From assembly GCA_001910725.1 (NCBI GenBank), contig MJGA01000002.1:1364001-1428000 (forward strand): a DNA stretch of 64,000 nucleotides, given 5' to 3'. This DNA comes from Phanerodontia chrysosporium. Taxonomy: Eukaryota > Basidiomycota > Agaricomycetes > Polyporales > Phanerochaetaceae. The notes beneath the pieces were generated by a model. The model was not told the DNA's origin. It saw only the letters and a program-made list of their open reading frames with translations, and did not search any database. The position numbers and the translations under genes are program-made. Below, piece after piece: positions 10,203 to 21,310 of this stretch. Position 1 is the first letter of the stretch, and each line of letters starts with the position of its first letter.

Positions 10203-11648
10203 ATGTCTGACAGCAAGAAACAGAGCTCCTTTATGGGTATGTCACACAGGTCACTCTCCTCCGTACATGTGGAACGCTGAACGAAGCTTAGTTGACTTCC
10301 TCATGGGAGGAACCGCTGCTGCAATTTCCAAGACGGCAGCGGCGCCCATAGAGCGCGTCAAGATTCTCGTGCAGAATCAGGGCTCCATGCTGGCCACAGG
10401 GCGACTGGATCGCCCCTATGCTGGTGTCATAGACTGTTTCAGGCGCACATACCAACACGAAGGCATGCTAAGCTGTGAGTTGTGCAAAAACTTACGCAGC
10501 AAGCAGCGCATGAACATCCAGGGTTTCCTTGATCAGTCTGGCGTGGAAACGGAACGAATGTCATCCGCTACTTCCCAACCCAAGCTTTGAACTTCGCCTT
10601 CAAGGATACTTTCAAGGAGATGTTCAACTTCAAGAAATCCGACAACTTCGCTCTCTGGGTTCTCGGTATGTTGACCTGAACAGTTGGAGCAGTTTTCGGG
10701 GTCAGTTCATATTACCACTAGGGAATGTCCTCAGCGGAGCCGCTGCCGGTGCTACCGGTTCCGTCTTCGTCTATTCCTTGGATTAGTGGGTAACCCATGC
10801 TACTTTCGTGGGCATTTCCTTACATAGTCTGTACCTTTCCGTCATGGTACAGCGCGCGGACTAGGCTCTCTGCAGACGCCAAGAGTGCTGCCAGCGGCGG
10901 ACAGCGCCAGTTCAACGGTTTATTGGACGTATACAAGAAGACCCTCGCCTCCGATGGCGTCGCAGGCCTCTACCGAGGCTTTGTTCCTAGCGTAGTAGGC
11001 ATCTGCGTTTACCGAGGCTTCTAGTAAGTGGTTATCCATCCCTCGAGGGAGCATTGAACTTACTGCGTCGCAGCTTTGGAGGATACGACACTATCAGAGA
11101 TACGTTCCTTGTTGGGCCTCTCAAGGGAAATTTCCTGGCATCTTTTGCTGTTGGTTGGACGTGCACTACGGTATGTTGCGGTTTCACGTTACCTTATACT
11201 CGCTACTCAATTAAATGCTCGTTTTTAGGTGGCTTCTCTCGCCTCTTACCCCCTCGACACTATCAGGCGGCGCATGATGATGACGTCTGGGGAGAAGGTA
11301 GCCTCAGAGTTTCTATTGTTCACAGTCTCGTCTGTATTGATACATACCCCCCAGGTCCGCTACAAGAACTGGCTTGATGCGGGTAGGCAGATTGTTGCCA
11401 AAGAAGGGTCCAAAGCGCTCTTCGGTATGTGCCCTCTGTCACAACCTCGTCAGCTTGCTGATATTTTTCCGTCGGGTAGCTGGGGCTGGCGCGAATATCT
11501 TCCGTGGCGTAGCCGCCGCTGGAGTCCTTGCTTTGTATGACCAGTGAGTTCCCAGGTCACGTTGTGTTTATGGATTTCCCGTACTAAGCCAATGAATAGA
11601 TTCCAGGCCTTGGCATTTGGGAAAGTTTACAAGGCCGGATCGGCCTGA
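10203..11648 (+). CDS. AAC: Mitochondrial ADP/ATP carrier
   Basis: This inner-membrane carrier exchanges matrix ATP for cytosolic ADP. Ten short exons join in phase: 10203-10236, 10292-10474, 10537-10665, 10722-10785, 10853-11023, 11074-11170, 11229-11297, 11355-11424, 11480-11543 and 11600-11648. The product (about 304 residues, usual for the family) has three mitochondrial-carrier repeats, with signatures [12 protein letters not shown] in repeat 1, [12 protein letters not shown] in repeat 2 and [12 protein letters not shown] in repeat 3. The RRRMMM hexapeptide is diagnostic for ADP/ATP translocases. Other family blocks are [14 protein letters not shown] and [16 protein letters not shown]. 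There is no sign of damage. Such intron density within 1.4 kb is typical of basidiomycete housekeeping genes. Confidence 0.97.
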
Positions 11649-12145
11649 TCAATGTGTGCATAACACCAATGAACCAAGTCATTTGCTCGACCTTCTCTGA
11701 CAATAACGTTACAATGCACATAGTACGGTTGGCATAATCGTCTAGTAGCGAGTCGGTCCACGTCAGACATGTTTGATAGCACTGCATAATATTTTCAATT
11801 ATATACACTTTCCAGACGCACTTGGAATCATGCAATCACCTCACAGTTGTCCGGTTGCGTGGGCAGACAATTCTTTAGTTCGCTCTCGACAGACATTCGT
11901 GCAAAGTATTTCGAGCATCATCTGGCAAATCGATGTAAAACAACGGTGTAGCCATGTGTACGCGAAGAGACAGCCTGTCACCTGTCGGAGCACATCTTCT
12001 GAGTTCCGAAGCTAGATACGTGCAGCTAGGCCAAACGCTGCGTGCAAGTTCTGATCGAGGGGTAGTGGGTGCAAGTGGGTCCCAGCAACCTCTGGCGCCA
12101 GTCTTGGGTGCGGAGGTGTCTTTCGTCTTCGACGACCACTCCGAG
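11649..12145. other. Intergenic, no gene seen
   Basis: These 497 bases lie between the carrier and the TSR3 gene. One frame is open upstream of the TSR3 ATG from 11954, but its content is low quality and the conserved protein starts later. The stretch probably holds the carrier 3' end and the TSR3 promoter. Confidence 0.4.
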
Positions 12146-13308
12146 ATGCCTAAGCCCTCCTCTTCCAGAGGCTCTTCACATAAAAAGCGCGGCCGGGGCT
12201 CGCACAGCTCTCGGGGCGGCCGTAACAGCAAACGGCAGGGTGGAGTGATAGATGAACGGCGGCCAGATAGCGCCGTAGATATCACGGAAGAGAATGAGGA
12301 GAGCGGAGAGGAGAGGGACGAGCTCGATGGTGCGTCCTCTACATTCAAATCGTCTAACGTGTTTTATCTTGGTGTATACGTAGGGACGACTCGAATCGAA
12401 GTTCCTGTGGCGATGTGGGTCAGTGCCCATTCAGCCTCGCCACCTAGCGAGCTGCTCAAGGACTCCATCCTCGTAGGATTTTGACCACTGCGACCCTCGC
12501 CGTTGTTCTGGGAAGAAGCTTGCCCGCGCTGGTCTCATTCAAGATCTCAGGGTCGGACAACGCTTCCGGGGGATAGTGGTATCGTGCGTACCTCCGTGAA
12601 CGAAGAATGTAGTCGCTCTGATCACCACTGCCTTAGGCCTAAAGGAACACACCCCATCAGCCCAGCAGACCGCGACATCGTAGCTGCTTATGGGGTTGCG
12701 GTCGTGGAGTGCTCATGGGCGAGACTGGAAGAGGTGCCCTTCGGGAAGATAGCCAGCCCACACGAAAGACTGTGTAAGATCTCACCGTTCCTAGTACTGC
12801 ATGCAGCCGTGCTAACTCTATCCAGTACCGTATTTGATTGCTACGAATCCTGTGAATTATGGTCGGCCATGGAGGCTGAATTGTGTGGAAGCTCTCGCCG
12901 CCGCGTTTTACATTACGGGATTCGACGACTACGCCGAAGCCTTGTTGAAGCCCTTCGGATGGGGCCACGCATTTTACGAAGTCAACAAGTGAGCATGTCA
13001 ATCCTAGTTCTGCTCTGCTTTCTGACTGACAGTGCTCAGATCCCTGATTGATAAGTACAGGGCCTGCAAGTCCTCCGCGGAGGTGTCTGAAATGCAGGAG
13101 AGCATACTCACGGAGTTGGACGATACCTACAAACGTTCGAGAGACACTCAGGGTGAGTCTCTACGTACTCGATGTATTTGCGGCGCTGATATATTTTGCA
13201 GCAGACACGGATGATTGGCTTACCCCAAATCCTAATCATGTCGCTGTCTCAGACGAAGACGAAGAGTCAGGGCGGTCCGAAGATGACAGCGTCGCGGTCG
13301 AGCCTTGA
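12146..13308 (+). CDS. TSR3: 18S rRNA aminocarboxypropyltransferase Tsr3
   Basis: Tsr3 transfers the 3-amino-3-carboxypropyl group of SAM to the hypermodified pseudouridine of 18S rRNA during late 40S maturation in the cytoplasm. Exons 12146-12418, 12477-12583, 12637-12773, 12826-12988, 13040-13152 and 13202-13308 join in phase to 299 residues. The first 70 residues are a basic, Ser/Arg/Gly-rich tail. The conserved core begins near residue 85 with [20 protein letters not shown] and [10 protein letters not shown]. It continues with [20 protein letters not shown] and [14 protein letters not shown] blocks, then [20 protein letters not shown] and [11 protein letters not shown], all family hallmarks. 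The C-terminus is acidic ([13 protein letters not shown]). Intron 1 uses a GTCAGT donor. Confidence 0.95.
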
Positions 13309-13638
13309 ATTAGATTGTTGTGCTGTTACCTCTGGCCATAATGCAATTGCGCTTGTGTTTCAGCATGCGGTCGTCTAACAATGATACCAGGTTGCGTAAT
13401 ACAGAACAGTTTCCTCTGAGAAGCAGTCGGTATACATCGAACGTGAGCATAGATAACCGTATTAAAAACAAGGAATGTGGTAGCTCCGTGGCAAGAGTAA
13501 TGAATCCAAGATCAATGAAGAGAAGTGCGCATGGTACCGGCGGATATCGAAGGTGAAGGTAGTGGTATCAGGTGTGACAGGGAATATGTCGTCGACTAGC
13601 GCGAACACTTATAAGTAGAAGCGGACTTGGACTTGCCG
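13309..13638. other. Convergent 3' region, no gene seen
   Basis: These 330 bases lie between the ends of two convergent genes and should hold both 3' untranslated regions. Nothing else is visible. Confidence 0.5.
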
Positions 13639-16600
13639 TCATGCTACAGCATCCACGACGTAGAGGACCTGCTGTGGCCTTACAAAGAGGCCTCGGGATT
13701 CGGTATTGGAGATGTCTGAAACTGCAGGCGATACGCTCCGCAGACGCTTTGAGCGGTCAATGCTAAGCTGGTCGCCTTCGCGCTTCAACCCACTACCATG
13801 GCCCGCGATATTTCCGCTCCAGTCCACGCGTCTCCGTCGGATGTCGGCGTAGTCCCATTCGCACGAGGAGCCAATGTCGAAGTAGCGGATTCCGCCCCAA
13901 GTCCCATCGTTCCATTGGCGACCCTCTAACCTTTCCTCCGGCCAGTCTTCGCTGACCGGAACTTCCACACCAACCCACGGGCCAATCTCGCCCTCGAGCT
14001 CACCGATATAACGCGCATATGCTCTGAATCGAGCTCGGTTGGAAGAAATTATGCACGGGATGCCGATTTCGAGAGTCGCACCCCGAGGCAACCCGGCTTC
14101 GTCGCTTGGCGGTGGCTCTGCGGCTGACCGATCCGTGATCGTGTCAGACGAGTTCTTGCGCTTGATGGAACCCTTGACAGTACGAGCACTGGCAGTACTC
14201 GGTTGCTTGGAGTGAGACGTCGATTTGGGTCTAGCTTTGATTGTTGCCTTCGGGTCTGAATGGACTGAAGATCGATCACCTTTGGGTGGGACAGGGGGTG
14301 GAATTGTGGCTGTCGACTTCCGAGATGCCGTTCTGCTCGTCGCAGTAGCGGTTGATACACTCGACACAACAGAGGACCGAGCGGACGATGTGGACAACGA
14401 CCGTTTAGGTGCTGAGGGAGACAGTTTCTGATCCGCGGGCGACGGTGGTGCTCGTCTGCCGTTTGAAGTGGTACTCGTCGACGCTGTAGACATCCTGGAT
14501 GCAGCGGAAGATACCCTGACTCTTGGCGAAGACGAGGTAGCTGTTGAACGAGCGCTACTAGAGACAGTTGAAAGGACTCGAGAGCGTGCAACTGTGCTCG
14601 GTGTTACGTCCGACTTCGCAGTTTCGAAGTTAGTGGAGCCATCGCTAGTAGTAGACATAGTGGAGTTTGGTCGTGAGAGGCCTGAGGGCGGACGCAGACT
14701 AGAAGATCCAGTGATGGTTTTCCGTATGGTGGAAGCCCTTGAGACGTTGGACTTCACCGAGGCGGCAGACGACCGCACGCGTACAGCTGCCTCTGTAGTC
14801 GTTGCATTTGTAGACGGATGTCTTCGGGGTGTGGGAGTTTGTTTCGTGGTCGAACCAGTTACCGAAGAAGCAGAATCACGGGAAGCGCGCGCTGGGCTGA
14901 GTGCCGAAGATCCGGCGCTTGGTGTGAGTTTGGAATCTGGTCGCGGCCCAGCGACATTGACGGTCCTACGGCTAGTAGTCGACGTTCGCGACACGGTTGA
15001 GTGGGTGCTCCGAGCGACGGACCTCGTCGAGGCTGCGGACGACCTCACAGTCTCGCCAGCGATTCTCGTTATGTTACGATTTGGCGGAGGTGATCTGAGA
15101 GAATACACGCTGTGGTTGTCTTCGTCCGCTCTTGCCTTGGGACCACCGCGAGGCCTGCCTGTGGGAGTTGCAGGAGGTCCATTAGGGTTGAGCAGTTCTT
15201 CGTGCTTGACATCAATTTCTACGTGGGGAAAGAGATGAGTATGTGCGGAATGGTATGTGCACGAATGACGAACCATGTGCAATCTCGACTAGAGCCCAGT
15301 CATCCAATTTGTCGAAGCCACCTTCCTGCTTCACACCGGCCCACCTTCGGCGCATCCAACGCAGGATGTCCATCCTGGCCTGTTCCACCTGCACCCGAAC
15401 ATGCGATGTCGACGACAACATGGCTTGCTGGGATTCTGTTGCGTGCGGACGAAGAAGGATCGATGACACTAAGGTCTAAGCCAACAGTAAGATGCCGTAC
15501 GATGACAGAAGCGTCGATAGCGCACCTGATAAAGCATCGCTGCATTCTTCTCGTTCATGCCGCGCCGAATGGAGTCCATAACCCATTCCACTCTTTCACC
15601 GTCCTCGAAATGCGCACCATCCGCCTCCATGATCTCAAGCCATTCGTCCTGTTCGAAACACTCAACCGCCTGATTGCAAAGCACGTCGTCGATGGTCTTC
15701 CGGGCAGCCAGGAGCATGTCTCTTGAGATCTCTGCCCAAGGCTCTGAAGTGCCTTCCAGCTTTTTCATGCCCGCCTGGGCTGCGTAAAGTAATGGGAAGA
15801 CGTTAAGCGGCGTGGTACGCTTCGCAAGGCCCTTCAGCAAGCTATCCCGCGTCTTCTGCGTGAGCCGAGCGAACTCCGCGTTGCACCAGCCTTCACCAAA
15901 AAGCCCTACTAGCGCGCGTCTGGCCCCACGCTCGAGATGCGGATTCTTGACGTCGTCGAGAAGAGCGAACTCTAGAACGCGCGGTGCACGTCTGGCACAC
16001 TGTCGGCATTTACATCCGCCCGTGCCCCATTTGCCTCCGGTGATACTCTCGTACTCCGAGAACTCGAGAAACGCGTGGAAGAGCCCATGCATCATTTCTT
16101 GGACAATTCGAGCTTGAATCTCGTCGTAGAGAGCATCAAGGCCAAGATATGTCGCCGAGCGCATGATATGGAAAGCAGTGTCCAGGTCGAACGTTCGGTG
16201 AGAAAAGACCAAGGTCCCGGTGTAAATATATCCGAGGGTAAAGTGTAGTGAGGCAGGCGTGAAGGGAGGTGAGGGAAGGGTGACCGTGGCTGGTTCTCCG
16301 GAGGTCTGCTTCAGGCCCCATTGCAGCAATTGTGTACGGAAGTACGGGGAACGAGATACAAGGATGAAGCGATGAGAAGAGAATATAGCCGTTGCGTTTT
16401 CGTGATTTGAGGAGGAAAAATTGCCGGTCAGAGCAATGCGGATGTCGGAGTAAAGACGAGACCGCCACATGAAGACGAGGTCCTTGCGAAGCTTGTCTAT
16501 GCGGGCGTCGTCACCATCTCCCTCCTCCTGGGACTCACCAGAGTCAAACAGAAACTCGAAGGCCTCTCCCAAGCCTTTACCCGTATAGAGATATTCGAGC

Positions 16601-17328
16601 TCATTGGAGAACAGGGTCGCGTTGATGTGCGCATTTAGCCGCAGGATTCCACCGATACTACCGGATGGTGACGGTGAAACTGCGCGGAATGGCGATGGTG
16701 ACGGGGACCTTGAGATTGCTCCGAAGTCATGAGCAAGGGCTAGTGATAGCGCTGACTGTGCAGGCAGCGAGGTTGGCGAAGTAGAATAAGGATAAGGTGA
16801 CTGCGTTGGAGGCGGCCTCGATTGAAAGTATCGATTCTGGAAGGAAGGTGGTGCGCGGGCATAGACGATAGCTGGGAAACAAACAGATTAGAATACATAG
16901 TATGACGCAAATACCAAGTGCATTGGTGTAGGCTCAGTAGATGCGAACCCTGCAAAGACAGATGTCTCGCTCATCCTAGGGTTAAAGTCACAACTCTCGG
17001 TTACAGACGCAGACCGAGCCATTGCGGACACGCATTTTCATATGCTATTGACACAGCCCATCTGAAGAGGCAAGGACTCGATTTACGCACCTTTGTGTCC
17101 CCAAATCTCCTCTGCGCGATCACCTCGAGGGTCATCCTCATCCGAAAGCTCCCATACTACGTCGGGATAGCGATCTTTGGCTTGCTCGAATAACGCCTGA
17201 AGGTCCTCTTGCCATAGCACGGTGGAACGTGTCGTCGCCTCCTGGAGTGCTGGAGGCGTGCTACTCGACGTGCTGGTGCCCGCGTGTGCACTTGTATTCG
17301 CAGCGTGGGCGACCGGCGTAGCGGCCAT
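13639..17328 (-). CDS. BTB/POZ protein with a C-terminal CAP-Gly domain (one long gene)
   Basis: Two apparently separate reading frames join in phase: exons 17328-17091, 16949-16915, 16836-15526, 15475-15274 and 15218-13639, about 1121 residues. After a Ser/Pro-rich N-terminus the BTB-like part includes LFSNELEYLYTGKGL, SDIRIALTG, SSHRFILVSRSPYFRTQLL and LHFTLGYIYTG. A basic helical segment follows (ARMDILRWMRRRWAG), then about 300 Ser/Thr/Arg-rich residues typical of microtubule-associated linkers, and finally a CAP-Gly-like domain (GIPCIISSNRARFRAYARYI, GPWVGVEVP, GIRYFDIG). CAP-Gly domains bind the C-terminal tails of tubulin and EB proteins; BTB domains dimerise and can bind Cul3. The 35-base second exon and its acceptors are the least certain part. 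The joins at 15526/15475 and 15274/15218 keep frame exactly. Two overlapping genes is the alternative. Confidence 0.75.
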
Positions 17329-17705
17329 TCAGATGGTGGTAAGGGCCAGAGAAAGACGATACTATGCAATAGAAGTAGAACGCGCCAGGGCACGGCAAGC
17401 AAGAGGAGGAGAAGAGTGACGGCGAGAAGATGATAGCAGCTGGCGAAGGGCTATCGTCTCAACCTGCGTGAGGTTTGATTCCCAATGCCCACAGCGGGGT
17501 CGCTTGGCGCCCCGATGCAAACACCTGCCTCGCGGTCGCCCTCAATGCCTGTTACAGCACGCTGGGGAGGGTGGTGGGATATTAAGTTTAAAGAGCGCAA
17601 CAAACGAGCCAACATTGGATTCGTCAGTTGCTGGACATACGATCGACGAACTGACGCCGCGGAAGCAAATCAAGCGAAGTATTCGTTGTCGCCATGAGAC
17701 TATAA
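17329..17705. other. Intergenic, no gene seen
   Basis: These 377 bases lie between the start of the BTB/CAP-Gly gene and the 3' end of the Ams2-like gene, both on the minus strand. No recognisable coding content. Confidence 0.45.
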
Positions 17706-20700
17706 CTACAATACGCAACCGCTGTACAAATCCTGCAGATCTTGAGCCAGCCTCGCCGGATCCACTCCCATCGTAGCGGCGGCCTCTGCGACCACTGGTG
17801 CAACATCAGACTCTGTCTGCATCAATGGCTTGACCGTTTCCCAGAATTCACTAAAATCCAGATCAGCGAGATTGATGTGGTCTAGGGCTCCATTGGACAT
17901 GAAGTCAGCTTCATCAGGAATATCGAGAAGTAGGCCTTGCGTCGGCGTCACCCCAATATTCTCTTGTGCTGATGACACATCTGGACGCGTTTCTAGCGCG
18001 CCGAAGCACGTCGCATCCACGAAATCATCTGAGGAGAGCATTGCTATCGGAAAGAGGTCTGGGTCCTGAGGCTGCAGCGGTAGGGTGGCCAAGCCATCCG
18101 CGTCAGATATAGACAGGAAAGTTTCCACGTCAGATGCTGCACTTGAAGAGAGGGCCGACGTCTCGCTTGAAAGCTCATCGACCTCACTCGTGGATTCGGG
18201 AAGAGGGCTTGAGGGCAACGGAGGAGAGGAAGGTGGCAACGGAGACGAGGGTGGCAGCCCTGTTGACCAATGCTCCTCTTGTTTCGGTGTCGTCGGCGAA
18301 TGCAGGCGTGGTTGATCAAAGTCTCCTTCGGCATCGCTGCTCGCGATTGGTAATGAGGAGGAAGGAGAGGGCATGTCGTCTGACTCAGGAGTATCTGCCA
18401 GAGGCCCCGGGTGAGGGGAACCTGTCGTGGCATAGTTAGTGATCTTGTGCTCCAGTTCCTCGCTTCTTTTAGTTCTCTGACGCGGTGTCAGCATCGACGC
18501 GAAGGTGGAATATAGACTCGGGAGTTTGGTAGTCCGCGCTGTGTTGGGTTGGCGGAGTGGTGTTTGTGGCGAATACGACCCTGAATTCTTACGAGCCGAA
18601 GCGCTGGTAGGAGAAGGTCTTGCGGGCAAGGGCGTGAAGAGTGGAGTTTGTGGTGTGCCGACGCTGGAGCTTCGCTGTCGTACAGGGGTCGACAAGCGAC
18701 GGGGAGGGGGTGTGGAAGGCTGCCGACAGATGATATCCAGATCTGAAGAACAGGCAATCACAGGTTGGGATGGCACTATTGGCAGAAATCGCGGGGAGGC
18801 CTGCTTCGGGTCCATTGCCACGGCGTCCGTTTGCGCGGTTGCCACTCGACGCTGAACGTCCCCACTCTGTGGTGCGATGTATGACTCATGCTCCTTGGGC
18901 CCCTTCGGCTTCTTGGAGGATGACTTTCTCCTCGGCTTATTCTTGGGCGGATTGGATGGTTCAATGGGCTCTTGCGTGCGTGACTTTGGGAATCGTGGTA
19001 CCGTTGCGGTCTCTGTCTTCGCCCACGCGGGCATAACGTAGCGCTTCCGCGGCAGCGTTGACTGGGCATCTTGCACAGGTCGAGAACGCGACGGCGAACT
19101 ATGTGCAGACCTGCGCCACGTCGAAGGCCCCGGATCTGCTTCCCAGTTCTGAGATCCACGGTAAGAAGTATGACCTGTCGCGACAGGATCGGGTTCGGAA
19201 GCTATTTCCGTATCGGCTGATGTAGTCGCGATAGAAGTATTGTTCTTGCGCGAGCTTGCTGTGTTACTCAACGTACGCTTCCTGTTCCTGGCGCGTTCGC
19301 GGTCCATCTCGTCGACGATATCGCTAAGGGTACGCTTCCGAGTTCCACCCCCTCCCGGCAGGGGACTGTCTGCATGAGCCTCGTCATGGATAGCCCCTCC
19401 CTCTTGCACGGCCGGGACAACACGTGCAGAGTGACTCGATAACGAAGTCGCTCCATCGCGTGACTTGCCCTTTTCGCTCTTACGACGCAAGAAGGCGGTC
19501 GGGTTCACATTTTCTTTGTCAAGGCACACTATCTCGTCGTCCGACCCAATCTTGCCCTTCGGTGGGGAAGAAGCAGGAACGGGACCGCGCGTGCGAACAG
19601 GGGTCTTCTGCGTCGACTGAAGAGATTGCATAGGCACCGCACCTCCAAGAGATTGAGACGTTGGCGTCGGCGTTGGCATCGGGTCAGGTTGAACAGGATA
19701 CAGCAATTTACTCAACGCTTCGATGAGCGCAAGATTTGTTGTAGCACCCCGCGTGCTCGGGGTAGAATCAGTCGCGGTAGAATCAATTGCGGCCAGCGCG
19801 GCTAAGATTTCAGGGCCTTTGTGCGTACTTGATAGTGCTGCCAGAACGTTCTGTATGGTCGATTGAATGGGTATCCCGCCGCTCTGGGAGTTGGCGCGGG
19901 AGACGGTGGGTGGGAGGGAGGGCTCCCTTATGACTGTCCGTGGCTCACTTGACGCAGTGGTGGGTGCCGTTCGAAACTCGAGCTGAGGCAAAGGAGAAGA
20001 ATGCTTTGCCGATGCACCGTGCATTGATACAGGTCTTCGTGAAGTGGCTTTTCTCTTCTCGTCCGTTGGCTGTTGCTCAGCCACAATCTGGCTGCTACTC
20101 GCATGTGGTTGATAGACCCTTCTGCGAAGCATTGGCCCAGAGTACTATTACCATTGGTGTGAGCAGCAGGCGTGAAAGAGGAATGACATCGGCAACGCGC
20201 CTCTCGTAGAGCGAAAATGACCTCTAATCTCTCTTCCTGTATCCCGTCGTTATTGATGGTGCCGGTGACCAACACATCGCATTCCGAATCGTCAAGAGCA
20301 ATCGACATCAGTCCCAGTCCTGTTGCAACACCGTGAGGGTGATTGAGCGACCCTCCTGGGAGCGCAGGCACCGGTGAGCGGGCCTCGAGGGGGTCCAAGA
20401 CGTACACGGAGTAGTCTCTTTTCCCTTCTTGCACTTGCACTAGCTCGGGGCTGATGTAAAAGCATGAGTAAGACCGCACTATCACAACCGTGTTGATTGG
20501 CCAAACCTCGTGCGGCATATCATGTCAAGGAATGGCCTCAGTGGGGCTCGTCCATAGATGGGCGACGGTAAGTCTTGTGGCACATGGGCAGGCCGGATGA
20601 TGTTGACTGTAAACTTGCGCGCCGAGAGCGCTAGAATATAGGGAGTGTTATTGACGGAATACAGAGCACGGACTGCAAAGGCCGAGAGGTGAGTAGGGTG

Positions 20701-20755
20701 GAAAGCAGAAGGGGGGACATCGGCGACACATACGGCCCAACTGCCGGTTCTCCAT
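17706..20755 (-). CDS. Ams2/Spt21-family histone-gene regulator, apparent frameshift
   Basis: Exons 20755-20734, 20672-20507 and 20450-17706 start MENRQLG and lead into LRALYSVNNTPYILALSAR, DMICRTSPELVQ, YSVYVLDPLEARSPVPALP, GVATGLGLMSIAL and VTGTINNDGIQEERLEVIFA. This is the N-terminal domain of the SPT21/Ams2 family, nuclear proteins that promote core histone gene transcription in yeasts. The remaining 750 residues are Ser/Pro-rich with basic patches, a KRYVMPAWAKTETAT block that I associate with the family, and many SP/TP sites suggesting phosphorylation by cyclin-dependent kinases. No GATA finger is visible. The first exon is only 22 bases. Spliced length is 2933, one base short. The frame must change between about 20130 and 20200, just after EVIFALREA, and I found no splice pair of the right phase there. 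Confidence 0.8.
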
Positions 20756-21310
20756 CGCAGGCTGAGGGTAGTAGAGACTCCAGAGCGGCGGTGTACTGTG
20801 CACGGAGGTAGTGTTTGTTGTGCGTGGAGGTCGAAGAGACAGGGAGTGGTCCGGAGTGGATGCAGTTCGGTTGGACAGCGTGTAGCTGTGACAGCTCGCG
20901 TCTGCCTGTGACTGGTGATGTGACGATGCGTGGAAGCGTCACGTGGCCGAGAGAAGCGGGGGAACGAGGCAGCTCCCAAAGGGGATGGTCTCCCACGGGG
21001 CGCCACTCCAAAGCGGGTGCAAATCTCGACCTTTTGCCCTTGCCCCCGCCCCCGCCCTCGTCCTCCCTCCCAATTTGCCGTCGTCCTTGTCGCCAGGCGG
21101 TCTCTACCCCGCCATCGACAGGCCCTTCGTGCCGCGCTGTTTCGTTCCCGTCTGGTTCCACACATAACCTGCATCCTCGGCACACGTTCCACACTCTTCC
21201 AGTCTCCTCGTCCGTCTCTGGCAGAGCTGTTGGACCAAGCTCACCGTGCTTCTTGTAGTCGCTTGTTCCAACCGAACGTGAGTGCGCAAACCGCGAGTCT
21301 TGCGTTCGTC
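20756..21310. promoter_or_regulatory. Divergent promoter region of the Ams2-like and white-collar genes
   Basis: These 555 bases separate two divergent genes. Overlapping open frames on both strands are caused by high GC and low stop density; none shows a domain. A purine-rich stretch on one strand near 21030-21070 (CCCGCCCCCGCCC on plus) could be a regulatory GC box, but this is speculation. Confidence 0.4.

Noticed and set aside
14468..15238. A 256-codon plus-strand frame opposite the Ser/Thr linker
   Set aside because: It is the antisense shadow of Ser/Thr/Arg-rich codons and has no domain.
13639..15282. The CAP-Gly part as a separate gene starting at an ATG at 15282
   Set aside because: The first 20 codons from that ATG lie inside an intron with a good CACGTAG acceptor, and the upstream exon joins in phase to the BTB frame.
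17441..17520. Possible tRNA (GGTTTGATTCC resembles a B box)
   Set aside because: No A box or acceptor stem pairing could be found. Similar B-box-like words at 33219 and 35980 lie in coding retroelement sequence.
20482..21192. A 236-codon minus-strand frame as the N-terminus of the Ams2-like protein
   Set aside because: Only its last 55 residues are conserved. A 22-base first exon starting MENRQLG joins them in phase and removes the Arg-rich upstream text.
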